A stretch of 8,799 bases of DNA, taken from the NCBI GenBank assembly GCA_030697615.1, contig JAUYPK010000024.1, positions 1-8,799 on the forward strand. The letters are read 5' to 3'. The notes beneath the pieces are model-generated. The model saw only the letters and a program-made list of their open reading frames with translations, had not been told where the DNA came from and did not search any database. Position numbers and translations under genes: made by a program. This document shows, piece by piece, positions 1 to 8,500 of the stretch. This DNA is from Microcaldota archaeon (GTDB taxonomy: Archaea; Micrarchaeota; Micrarchaeia; Norongarragalinales; UBA8480). Every line of letters starts with the position of its first letter. The stretch's first letter is position 1.

Positions 1-15
1 TTATTGGAACTAATG

Positions 16-42
16 TTTTTGCATTTTTTTTCTTTTCCTTTC
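16..42 (+). terminator. T-rich tract, candidate archaeal terminator of an upstream gene
   Basis: A run of five T (16-20) and a run of eight T (24-31) are followed by more pyrimidine-rich sequence. Archaeal RNA polymerase commonly terminates at such U-tracts without a hairpin, so this could end a + strand gene lying to the left of the window. No hairpin was seen. The tract may also simply be AT-rich intergenic DNA. Confidence 0.35.
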
Positions 43-84
43 TAATTTCGTTAATCGATATTCCTTTAAGAATATTCTCAGCTT

Positions 85-100
85 CAAAATATTTTTAAAT
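85..100 (+). promoter_or_regulatory. BRE + TATA box of a leaderless promoter for gene 1
   Basis: The sequence CAAAATATTTTTAAAT contains an A-rich BRE-like element (85-90) followed by a TATA-like core TTTTTAAAT (92-100). The core is centred near 96, which is 26 bases before the ATG at 122. In archaea this spacing puts the transcription start at or beside the start codon. No Shine-Dalgarno sequence lies before the ATG, which agrees with a leaderless mRNA. Confidence 0.6.
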
Positions 101-121
101 GCATTTATGCCTTTGTAGTTT

Positions 122-892
122 ATGAAAGCTATTGTAATTGGAGCTGGCCGTGGAGCGAGGATAATGCCTTACTCGGAAAAAGTGCCAAAGTGCTTTACCG
201 AAGTTAATGGCAAGCGGATAATTGACTGGATTCTTGACGCGCTTTACAGCGCTGGAGTGAACGATATTCACTTTATCGGCGGCTATCATATAGACGTTGT
301 CAAGGCGGAGTATCCAGAGTTTACCTTTCACGAAAATACCGATTGGCAGAACAATAACATTCTCGAGTCGCTTTTCCATGCAGAGGGCGAAATGCACGGG
401 GGTTTCATCTCATCATATTCTGACATAATTTATACGCGGGATATTGTGCGCAAATTAGTTGCAAATCCAAACAATATCGCCCTAGGGGTTGACACTGACT
501 GGTATAACCGTTATCTGCCGCGTACGCTTCATCCGATGAACGACGGTGAAAAAGCACTTCTTAATGGCACAAAGGTGCTGCGCATTTCACGCGACATTCC
601 AAACGACGTTGCGCCTGCAGAATTTATCGGTGTTGCTAAATTTACGAACAGCGGAGCGAAGCAATTAATAGCGAGTTACCACTCTGCTAAAAAAGAATTC
701 GGTGGAAAATCGTTTAGGGGGTGCTCCGCTTTCAAGAAAGCGTATTTGATTCATTTATTTCAGGAAATGATTGAGAACGGCGTTGAGTTTTCCTACGAAG
801 CAACGCACGGCAAATATTTTGAAATTGACACTGTTCAAGATCTTCAACTTGCAAGCACCGCTTTATCTTTATATTCACCTGCTACGTTGTAG
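122..892 (+). CDS. Sugar-phosphate / phosphocholine-type nucleotidyltransferase
   Basis: This 256-aa protein belongs to the GT-A-fold nucleotidyltransferases that couple an NTP to a phosphorylated sugar or alcohol and release pyrophosphate; it is expected in the cytosol. The N-terminal nucleotide-binding loop is visible (GAGRGARIMP, residues 7-16), followed by the VPK signature with Lys23. The metal-binding Asp is probably D101 in SYSDIIY, and the C-terminal metal motif is EIDT (234-237, D236) followed by DL. The segment WQNNNILESL (75-84) and the EIDT-x-x-DL ending resemble the LicC/COG1213 phosphocholine cytidylyltransferase branch more than glucose-1-phosphate enzymes; that comparison is from memory. 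Length is normal for a single-domain member. An in-frame TAG at 116-118 makes the ATG at 122 the first possible start. Five bases separate it from the following surface-protein gene. The substrate cannot be told: choline phosphate, inositol phosphate, aminoethylphosphonate and sugar phosphates all remain possible. Confidence 0.85.
   Translation: MKAIVIGAGRGARIMPYSEKVPKCFTEVNGKRIIDWILDALYSAGVNDIHFIGGYHIDVVKAEYPEFTFHENTDWQNNNILESLFHAEGEMHGGFISSYSDIIYTRDIVRKLVANPNNIALGVDTDWYNRYLPRTLHPMNDGEKALLNGTKVLRISRDIPNDVAPAEFIGVAKFTNSGAKQLIASYHSAKKEFGGKSFRGCSAFKKAYLIHLFQEMIENGVEFSYEATHGKYFEIDTVQDLQLASTALSLYSPATL
868..875 (+). promoter_or_regulatory. TATA box for gene 2, inside the 3' end of gene 1
   Basis: TTTATATT is centred about 26 bases before the ATG at 898, the same spacing as the gene 1 promoter, and lies inside the last codons of gene 1. 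Gene 2 has no Shine-Dalgarno sequence in the short gap, so a leaderless transcript starting at the ATG is plausible. This would let gene 2 be expressed separately although it sits only five bases behind gene 1. The BRE part upstream is weak. Confidence 0.5.
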
Positions 893-897
893 TAAAT

Positions 898-2406
898 ATG
901 CGTAAAGCTTTTATCGCCGCTCCATTGATTGGCACGATTATCTTCGTCACTGCTATTGTTTTTGTTGTCAACATCAATAAAGCTGAGACCAATGCAATTA
1001 CCCAAATTGCACAGGAGTCATACCACAACCGCATTAATTCAATTGTTGAACTTTACCGTAGCGACGCTGGTTCGCTTTTCCGCGAAGATGTGAAAAAAGT
1101 AGTTGAACAAGCTTTGACGAGCCAATGCTGGAACATATTCCGCGCACAGATCCCGGATAATTTACCAGCTGATACTATTGAAGAAAAAATGGACAAACTG
1201 CAAAAAGCGAGGTTTGACTCATGCAATAGAATTAAGTCATCGATCCAATCTGTAATTTGTTCAAACACTGGAGAAACTAGTGGGGTGGCTGCAGTTAATG
1301 CTTGTAGTGGTTTAGTTGGAAATGCTTATGTGAGTTGTTTAGAGGAAAATGGCGGCGGCAGTGGAAGCCGCACTTATGGCTTGCAGAACTTTTTCAACAA
1401 CATAAACGAAGACTTTTCCTTTGAAGGGATTAGACTATCACCAAGCAACAAAGAAAAGTTCGAGTCGTTTTTCAACCCGCCAGGACAAACGCCTGGATCA
1501 GTTGACTTAGTGCGCTATATTTCAAATTGCAACAACTTAATCAAAGAACTCACAATGGATTGCAGTGCATTTGCTGGAACTGCAAGTGAACCACAACCAA
1601 AATTGCAATGCTGTAGCAAAGACGCAGCGTTTGGGCAAACTTGCCAAGAAGCTGGCGGGGAAATTATACCTGGATGCGAAAGCGGAATTTTCTACGTGAA
1701 GATAACACCAAGCGAACAAGGCGTGTTTGAAAGCCTTCCACGCATACAAGCATCAGACGACGCTGGAAACTATCTACGAGCAGGCGCAATTGCAGACGTA
1801 GATGAATTCTACTTACCAATTACTTTTCCACTTATGAAATACCTCAACGCTTCTTTCAACGCGTATCAAATACTTGCATTTGGACCGCACATTGGGGAAA
1901 ATGACAATGAAGCCGAGGGAATCCTTGATGGGGTATGCTATGCTGGTTCACTATGTTCTGCAACTGAAGCAGGTGCATCCGTTTTAGGCCCTGGGTTCAT
2001 CCGATCCAGCGGCGACCAGTTATGGCCTACTCGAGAAGAAGCGCGTAATAGCTTAGCAGATACATATTACGAAAACGTGTTTAAACCAGCTTTTGAAACG
2101 TTGCCACAGAACTTGGAAATTTCTCTTCTAAGTTCCAACGTAGAAGTTGCGCGGTGCAAAAAAAGCGGAGCTGACGGAAATGGACAATTTCAATGCACTG
2201 ACACAAACGGCGGCAGTGGAGATGACGCAGCACGGGGGTTCATTGTTCCACAAACTTATCCAATTGGCGATAGGTTCAGCGCCTACATCGGCGAGTTGAC
2301 ACTTAACTTCCGAATAGTTGACACTGACCCAAGCTTCAAAGTAAAACCAGATGCCAACAACGAGCTTTGCACAAGCGCGATGCTCGACTTCAACCCACGA
2401 GCGTAA
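898..2406 (+). CDS. Signal-anchored, cysteine-rich exported protein of unknown family
   Basis: I do not recognise this 502-aa protein. Residues 1-3 (MRK) are basic and residues 4-24 form one hydrophobic helix, with no lipobox and no clear signal-peptidase site, so it looks like an uncleaved signal anchor with the remainder outside the cell. Residues 28-75 look like an amphipathic helix continuing from the membrane segment, recalling the shape of pilin-like or TadG-like proteins, but the Glu five residues into the helix typical of type IV pilins is absent. The rest has 16 cysteines between residues 77 and 491, including one CC pair, and two Gly/Ser-rich loops (151-157 and around GGSGDD near the C-terminus). 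An even cysteine count fits disulfide bonding. The ATG at 898 is chosen because it gives the basic-plus-hydrophobic N-terminus and sits 26 bases from a TATA box. It follows the nucleotidyltransferase closely and precedes the giant surface protein, so a role in the envelope is likely. Its stop lies in a 12-bp tandem repeat. Confidence 0.85.
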   Translation: MRKAFIAAPLIGTIIFVTAIVFVVNINKAETNAITQIAQESYHNRINSIVELYRSDAGSLFREDVKKVVEQALTSQCWNIFRAQIPDNLPADTIEEKMDKLQKARFDSCNRIKSSIQSVICSNTGETSGVAAVNACSGLVGNAYVSCLEENGGGSGSRTYGLQNFFNNINEDFSFEGIRLSPSNKEKFESFFNPPGQTPGSVDLVRYISNCNNLIKELTMDCSAFAGTASEPQPKLQCCSKDAAFGQTCQEAGGEIIPGCESGIFYVKITPSEQGVFESLPRIQASDDAGNYLRAGAIADVDEFYLPITFPLMKYLNASFNAYQILAFGPHIGENDNEAEGILDGVCYAGSLCSATEAGASVLGPGFIRSSGDQLWPTREEARNSLADTYYENVFKPAFETLPQNLEISLLSSNVEVARCKKSGADGNGQFQCTDTNGGSGDDAARGFIVPQTYPIGDRFSAYIGELTLNFRIVDTDPSFKVKPDANNELCTSAMLDFNPRA

Positions 2407-2454
2407 CTCGGCGCGTAACCCAGCGCGTAATCCAATGCGTAATCAACTAACTAA
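2395..2454 (+). repeat. 12-bp tandem repeat with an in-frame TAA in each unit
   Basis: Five consecutive 12-base units can be laid out: CCACGAGCGTAA, CTCGGCGCGTAA, CCCAGCGCGTAA, TCCAATGCGTAA and the diverged TCAACTAACTAA. The first four share GCGTAA. Because 12 is a multiple of three, every unit puts TAA in the frame of gene 2 (2404, 2416, 2428, 2440 and 2452). The first TAA is the gene 2 stop. The array looks like a small slipped-strand duplication of the gene end. Confidence 0.75.
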
Positions 2455-2510
2455 TTCACCAGGTGCTATTCGCCAAGCATTCTATACGCCGCTTGCCACT
2501 GAGTATGCAC

Positions 2511-2527
2511 TTAAATATGTTTTTAAA
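2511..2527 (+). promoter_or_regulatory. Candidate TATA element(s) for gene 3
   Basis: Two AT-rich cores overlap here: TTAAATAT (2511-2518) and TTTTTAAA (2520-2527). A start about 26 bases downstream of the second would fall near 2550 and give a leader of about 17 bases, enough to contain the GTGAT motif before the ATG. Unlike genes 1 and 2, no good TATA box sits 26 bases before this ATG, so gene 3 probably has a short leader. Confidence 0.4.
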
Positions 2528-2556
2528 CTACTTCATCGACTATTAATTGCGCTTGT

Positions 2557-2561
2557 GTGAT
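2557..2561 (+). promoter_or_regulatory. Candidate Shine-Dalgarno (GTGAT) for gene 3
   Basis: GTGAT matches part of the archaeal Shine-Dalgarno consensus GGAGGTGAT and ends five bases before the ATG at 2567. An in-frame TGA at 2558-2560 rules out any start further upstream, leaving ATG 2567 or, less likely, TTG 2564. Confidence 0.45.
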
Positions 2562-2566
2562 TCTTG

Positions 2567-5500
2567 ATGTCCGAGGAAAAAGGGTTTGTTTCAAAGTTAA
2601 AAGAAAACTACTTAAATTTTATTGACTCACTTCGAGAAAAAGGAGTGCCGTCACCGCATTTAATTGTTCCACTTGTTGTCATTATCATAATAGGTGCAGC
2701 TTTTCTCCTTGTGCCTGGAATAGCCGTTGAAAAAAGAAACATCAGCTTAACAGTCAAAGATTCTCTATCCCGCACAGTTTCAGGAGCAACTGCAGAAATA
2801 GTGCTGAATAACAATACAATCGCAACCCAAACTTCAGACGCAAGCGGAAAAGTCAGCTTCACGAACATCCCAATAAATGCACAAGTGCGGATAACTGCAG
2901 ATGGCTTTGCATCGAAGACGCGTAGCGTAAGTGAATTATCCCAACAAGCTACAATTTCACTACAATCAACTGGCCCGCCAACTACTGATGTAGCCTTTAA
3001 AATTCTTGATTCAAGTGACCAACAGCCAATCAACGGCGCATTTGTACAGTTGTCATTTGCAAACGGTGATTTTGCACCACAAGCCACTTCAGATGCAGGC
3101 GGTAATGTAATTGTTGCAATCCAAGAATCACAAGTAGGCGCAGCAACAGCAACTGTAACCTCAACTGGTTTTGAATCAATCCAACAAGCGGTTTCACAAG
3201 AACAAATTGAAAGCGGCACCCCAATCACAATTACCCTCTCTTCCCAAGATGCTTCGACCAACGGCAATGGCGACTTTACCGTGAGAGTTACAAGCAATGG
3301 AAACGGTGTAAAAAACGCAAGAGTAGTTTTAATTGATGTAGTTACAAACAGCGAAAGGGCAAGCGAACGCACTACAGATGACGGCAGCGTAGTTTTCCAA
3401 GAAGTTGCATTTGGACAAGCTTTTACAATTCGCGTTTCGCACCCGAACTACGAACAAGCAGAACAAGAGTTCACCCCAACTCGTGGCAATGCAGATGTTG
3501 CAGTTCAATTAACTAGTCGCACTAGCCCAGCAATGACTATTACGCTAACTGTTTTAGACGAAGAGTTAACTCCCTTAAACGCAGTTGTAAACCTATTCGA
3601 CGCAAATACAAATTCACTTCTTGAAACCGGAGAGACAAATTCAGTTGGTGAATTCACTGCAAGCGTTGCAACTAATATAAACGCATACGCAACTGCATAT
3701 GTTGATGGTTATCTCCCCGCTTACATTGGAGATTTATCCGGAGGGTCAACAAAATCAATTACCCTCCAGCAAGCGTTGCCTGGAAACTCGGTTCCAGTAA
3801 CCGTAGTAGTAACCCAAGATGGCTTCTCCGCTTCAAACGCAGAAGTTTCGCTGTATAGGTCGGGAGGATTTTTCCTAGGTGTCCCGCCGTTTCGCGTAGG
3901 GTCAAATGGCATTGGCAACGCTACAATTCCAACTACAATTGACGCAGCTTCTTACCGCGTGTTTGCAAACGCGAGCAAAGAAGCGTTTTACGGCAAAAGT
4001 GACTTAGTAGAAGTTGGAACAATTCCAATCTCTTTGTCGGTTAACCTCTTAGCAACGCCCGGTAATTTGACAATCGCGCTTAAAGACTTGTCAACTGGCC
4101 AACTAGTTCAAAGCGGTTCAATAGAAGCAACGGTGCTGAATTTACCAGTTTCAACTTGTACAATTGTCAACGGTACGTGCACTTTGCCAGTTGCTGCAAA
4201 TAAAGAATTTTCCCTTCGTGCAAGTGCACCTGGCTACTTACCTTATTCAACAACTTCAGTTGCCTATTCCGCTGGAGAAAAAGCAAATCTTACAATTTCA
4301 CTATTTCCAATTTCACTAGCACAAGGAACAACTGCGACGTTCCTAGGTTTGTTTGATTCTTCAAATGTAAAAGTAAACGAAGTGCAAAACGCTGACACTT
4401 ACTCCGCTAGGTTTGCAGTTAACATGCCACAAAACGTCGAGCAAGCTGGGTTCTATTTCCAAGTTGGAGACGAACAAACCGTTGAAGAAAGCGTTGCAGC
4501 AATTACGAATTTTGATTCAAACGGCGCCTCATTTGTACAAAGCGACTCTAAATTATCAACTTCAGCTAACAACAATCAATCGTGCTACTCTGGCCAGAAC
4601 ACGCCAAACACAGATGACAAATGGGCGTACTTTTCCTTTCCCCGTGGTTTTGTAGGGACAAAAGAATTTAGCTTTAAAGTAAAAGTATCTAGGTCGGCAG
4701 AGCCAGGCGCAAGCATCAACTTACATTACAAGGCATTTGCATTCAAAGACAACCTTCCATTACTTGCGCCAGCAGATGGTGCAATGCTTGAAACACTACG
4801 CCAAAAAATAGATGTTGGTTCACAACTGGTTCCGGCAGACACTTGCCAATTAAAAACATTTGACCAAACAATTGCAGTTTCCCAACAAACACTACGTTGC
4901 GACGAAAACGACATCTGCACAAAAGCAATCCTCTCAGATTTAACCTCTGTTGGTTCACCTTCAACGTTCCAACCGCAAATTGCACGCGACTTCACATTTG
5001 AATTTGAAGTGCTCTCTCCAGTGAGCATTGATTCAGCAATGGTTTCAACTGACCACTTCAATGTTAAAAATTCACAGCAAGTATTAACCGGCAGTTCAAT
5101 AATTTTATTCCAAGAAGCGCCAGTTACAATTTCAGCAACAGCTATCGCAGCTAGCGGCCGGCAATTCAACTTACCATTCACTAGCCTAGCGAACAAAAAA
5201 GCAAAAATTTCAATGACGTTAACTCCGTTAAAAATAAGCCAAAGCGCACCATTGATATTTACTTTGCGCAGCGGCGACAAAACATTTTCAATTCCATTAA
5301 CACTTTCAGTAAGCGGACAAAATACGTTTACAGTTACAGCTGCACCTCCACAAATTCCAGCGGCTCAAGATGGAAAAATAACGGTTGTTGTACGCGACAG
5401 GAATAACCGGGCAATGGAAGACGCTTCTGTAACACTTTTTGAATGTATTGGCTCTCCTTTTTCAGGCAATGAACCATCTCAAGTAACCGGCGACTCTTCT

Positions 5501-8500
5501 TCGAACAATGGCCAAAACGGGCGCTATCGCATAGAAGCGACTCCATCTGGACTTGGTGAAATCGGCGTGCGGGTTGAATCGCCTGATTTCAAAACTTTTG
5601 AAAGCTGCCTCGTAAGCGTTAGCGGTGGAGATTTCCTTTCAATTAGCCCAGATGCAATGGAATTCACAGGTTCTTCAATTGAAAACCAAGCACAGCAAGT
5701 TACGCTTACAAACTCTTTAAACGAGCCAATCCACGTGAGCACTTCAATAAACTGCGGCGGAGATCCCGTACCGGCAAAAATATTTCCAACTTCAACAACA
5801 ATTGAACCAAACAGCGACAGTACGATTTCAATAAAGCTGCTTCAAAACATCACTTCTAGTGCACAGTGCCTTGCGTATTTCAACGCACGCGCCGGTGCGT
5901 TCAAGTCAGTTCAAGAACTTCCAATTTCGTTTAATGTAAATTGTCCAAACTGTGCGCTTGGAATAAGCACAGGAAGCATAAGCGCACCATTGCCACAAGC
6001 AGTCACCCTATTTGCAACCCCTCCATTTTTCCAAGATTCAGTTTCACTACAACTACGCTTATCAGCTGACCCAACATGTACGCTTGACGGGTTCAGAATA
6101 AACTATGCAGGCATGTATGCACCTCAAGCGATTCAATCCAACGGCGTACTCGGAGGCTTACAACGGCCAAACTTATGGAACTGCGCAGCTTGCGGACAAG
6201 CAGATGCAAGCGGAAGTTCGCAATGCAACTCGTGCCAACAAGTCTACCCCTCCAACGTACAGTGTGGCTTTTGCCAACCTCCAATAACTGCTCCAACTTC
6301 AAGCAGCTTACCTTCACATGCAATTGCCCAGTGCAGCCAATGCTACAACGCACACTCAGCGTTTCAAACAAATGCTTTCATGACTCCACTTGCAGCTCAA
6401 GGTTATCCAGTTCCATTTAACCCAGCTTACGCAGCTGCTAGCCGAAACAACCCGGGGCTTACTCCTTCACAACGAGTTGCATTTGACCCAGCTGTTGGTG
6501 CAGTTTACGGGGAAGATGTTGGCGTTTCAAGTAATTTCTACAACACCCGATTCGGAGTACAACCAATCTTACCAGGCTCACAAATGTTTCCAAACTACAA
6601 TGGCTACAATCGCGGCTCTGGCTTTTCACAGAACATGCTCCGTGATGCACTACGCGTTGACCAATGCACAAAAGACGCGATTACAATAAGTGCAGACTAT
6701 TCATTCCTCGGCCAAGCATATCCAGGCACAGGTAACCTCGCTGTAACGCTGCCAGATGGGACGACCAAAACAATCCGCGTAAACGTGTTAAGTTCCCCCC
6801 CTGTTGGCGGCCAAGGATTGCAAGGCCAGTTGCCATGGCCAACACAGTGCGGAACAGGCGAAACAATTGAAGGAGTTATAACTCCAGATTACAAGCTCAG
6901 TGCAAGCGTTTCACTCTCTTGCCCAATTCCATTTGACCAAAAACAAATACAACGTGTTGAAACACTCAACGGCGAAGCAATTCAAGGCGCAGTTGACAAC
7001 TGCGTTGCAAGTTTGGCAAACAACGACTTGAAAATTTCATGCGACTTCAGCAAAAACGAAAAAGTAAAAGAAATAGCGAACAGTCAAAAATCCCTTGTGA
7101 TAAAAGCACGTGCTTTGTCAACACAAAACCCAAACGCGGATTTACAAGTGACTATCAAAGCAACTTTTGAAAAAGTAACTGTGCCGCCAAGACAAGAACC
7201 TGCTGACGTTGACACTAGCAGCGGAAGCAGCGGTGGAAGTTCAAGCAGTGGAGGGTCAATCCGCGAACCAACGCCAAGCGTTTCCCTCAAAGTGTACAAA
7301 GAAAGCGACACGAATAGCCGTAATAATCTATGCGGAAAAAGAATTGAAAGCGGCGCTAAGCTAAAATTAATTTATTCATTTTCAAACAACGGCGACGCGA
7401 GTTCACGTGCGATTACAATTAACAAACAAGAAACATCTACCTGGCCAGACGCAGGTTCAATTCCTTCAACTCAATTGACAAGCGCCAGTGGACAAGTGCC
7501 TTACACGTTAACAAAGACAAGCGTTGCAGATGTACAGAAGTTCACGTTCAAAGCTTCATCAACTTACAGCGGCGTATCAGTCCCAAGTAAAAACTGCGAA
7601 ATACGCGCAACTACAAAGCCCCAGATTATAACGCAAATAAAAGCAGTGTGGGTACAACCACTTGTGACTAGTCCAAAGGAATTCAAATGGCTTTATCCAG
7701 AAACAAACATTTTCATAGGAACCCAACTTGATATTGACTCGGCGCTGTTGAAAATAAAAGCTAACAAAAAACCAGTAAAAGTAATGGTTGAATACAGCTG
7801 CCAAGGCGGTAATAGTCATAAAGTTCAACAAGAATATATTATGAATAATCCTTACTTTATAGATCCTTCTGCGATATACGGTGAAATTACTAGTTCAATT
7901 GAATTCACAAAATGCATGCCGCAAGTTGACTCTGACATTGGATACCAGATTAACGTTACGCTGTTAAACTCAAAGAACGAAGAGCTTGAAACTAGTTACT
8001 ACGTTGCTGGCAAACCAGCTGTAAGCGACGCAAGCGAAGCTGGGTTTATAACAATTGCAAATTACCCAGAAGCGCCACAACGAACAACGGGTGGTGAATC
8101 AGCTTTGCCTGCAATTAGCAACGACGAAGAGTTTGCAATTGCCCAGTTTGATTCATGCGGTAGAATAAACGCGCCAATCGTAAGTTCAATTAATTTAACC
8201 CGCGTGAAACAAGGCGGCGGAGAAGAGGCAATTAAGTCAAGCGAATCGCTTTACCCTGGAAAAGATTTTGTTGCAAAACTATGCACCAAGGACAAAACAT
8301 ATTCTACTGGTGTTGCAGGCAGCACGGTTGCATACTTTGAATTACTTCTAGAGTACCAAGATAAATATAGCCATTCTCAGCTAACGCGGCTTGGCAGTTG
8401 CAAAATAACAGCAGCAGACGAGGCCAATGTTTGTTCAATTAAGTTCAACACTAACCAGTTCCTCGACCCAGATAAGATAAAAGAGTTAAACCTCGACATC

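Larger units (their letters stand above)
2407..2566. other. Intergenic region between genes 2 and 3
   Basis: This 160-base gap holds the rest of the 12-bp repeat, then about 55 bases without a clear signal, then an AT-rich promoter-like stretch (2511-2527) and a GTGAT ribosome-binding candidate. No hairpin terminator for gene 2 was found; the only T-run is the five T at 2520-2524, inside the promoter candidate. A 41-codon frame (2435-2560) crosses the gap but has weak support. Confidence 0.6.

Noticed and set aside
3..98. Open + frame from the left edge to TAA 96-98, and a Lys-rich minus-strand reading over the same bases
   Set aside because: Both come from T-rich/A-rich DNA. The + frame is mostly Phe/Ile/Ser and its stop overlaps the TATA box. 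The minus reading looks somewhat protein-like but has a stop just upstream and no ATG, GTG or TTG start. A real partial gene end cannot be fully excluded without the sequence to the left.
95..397. Minus-strand open frame of 100 aa at the start of gene 1
   Set aside because: It overlaps the catalytic N-terminus of the nucleotidyltransferase and shows no domain or start signal.
2608..3372. Long minus-strand open frame of 254 aa opposite the start of gene 3
   Set aside because: It lies wholly antisense to the repeat domains of gene 3, has an implausible Ser/Val/Thr/Cys-rich composition mirroring those repeats, and no promoter. The + strand frame has a clear anchor and domain pattern.
4726..5280. 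Minus-strand open frame of 184 aa
   Set aside because: It is antisense to gene 3 with no recognisable domain. It is an effect of the biased codon use of gene 3 (few codons that give antisense stops in that phase).
6182..6343. CxxC motifs as c-type haem-binding sites
   Set aside because: None of the CxxC pairs is followed by His, which the CxxCH haem site needs.
6105..6866. Several overlapping frames of 60-99 aa on both strands
   Set aside because: All lie inside the uninterrupted frame of gene 3, in the Cys/Gln/Asn-rich region, and are shadows of it.
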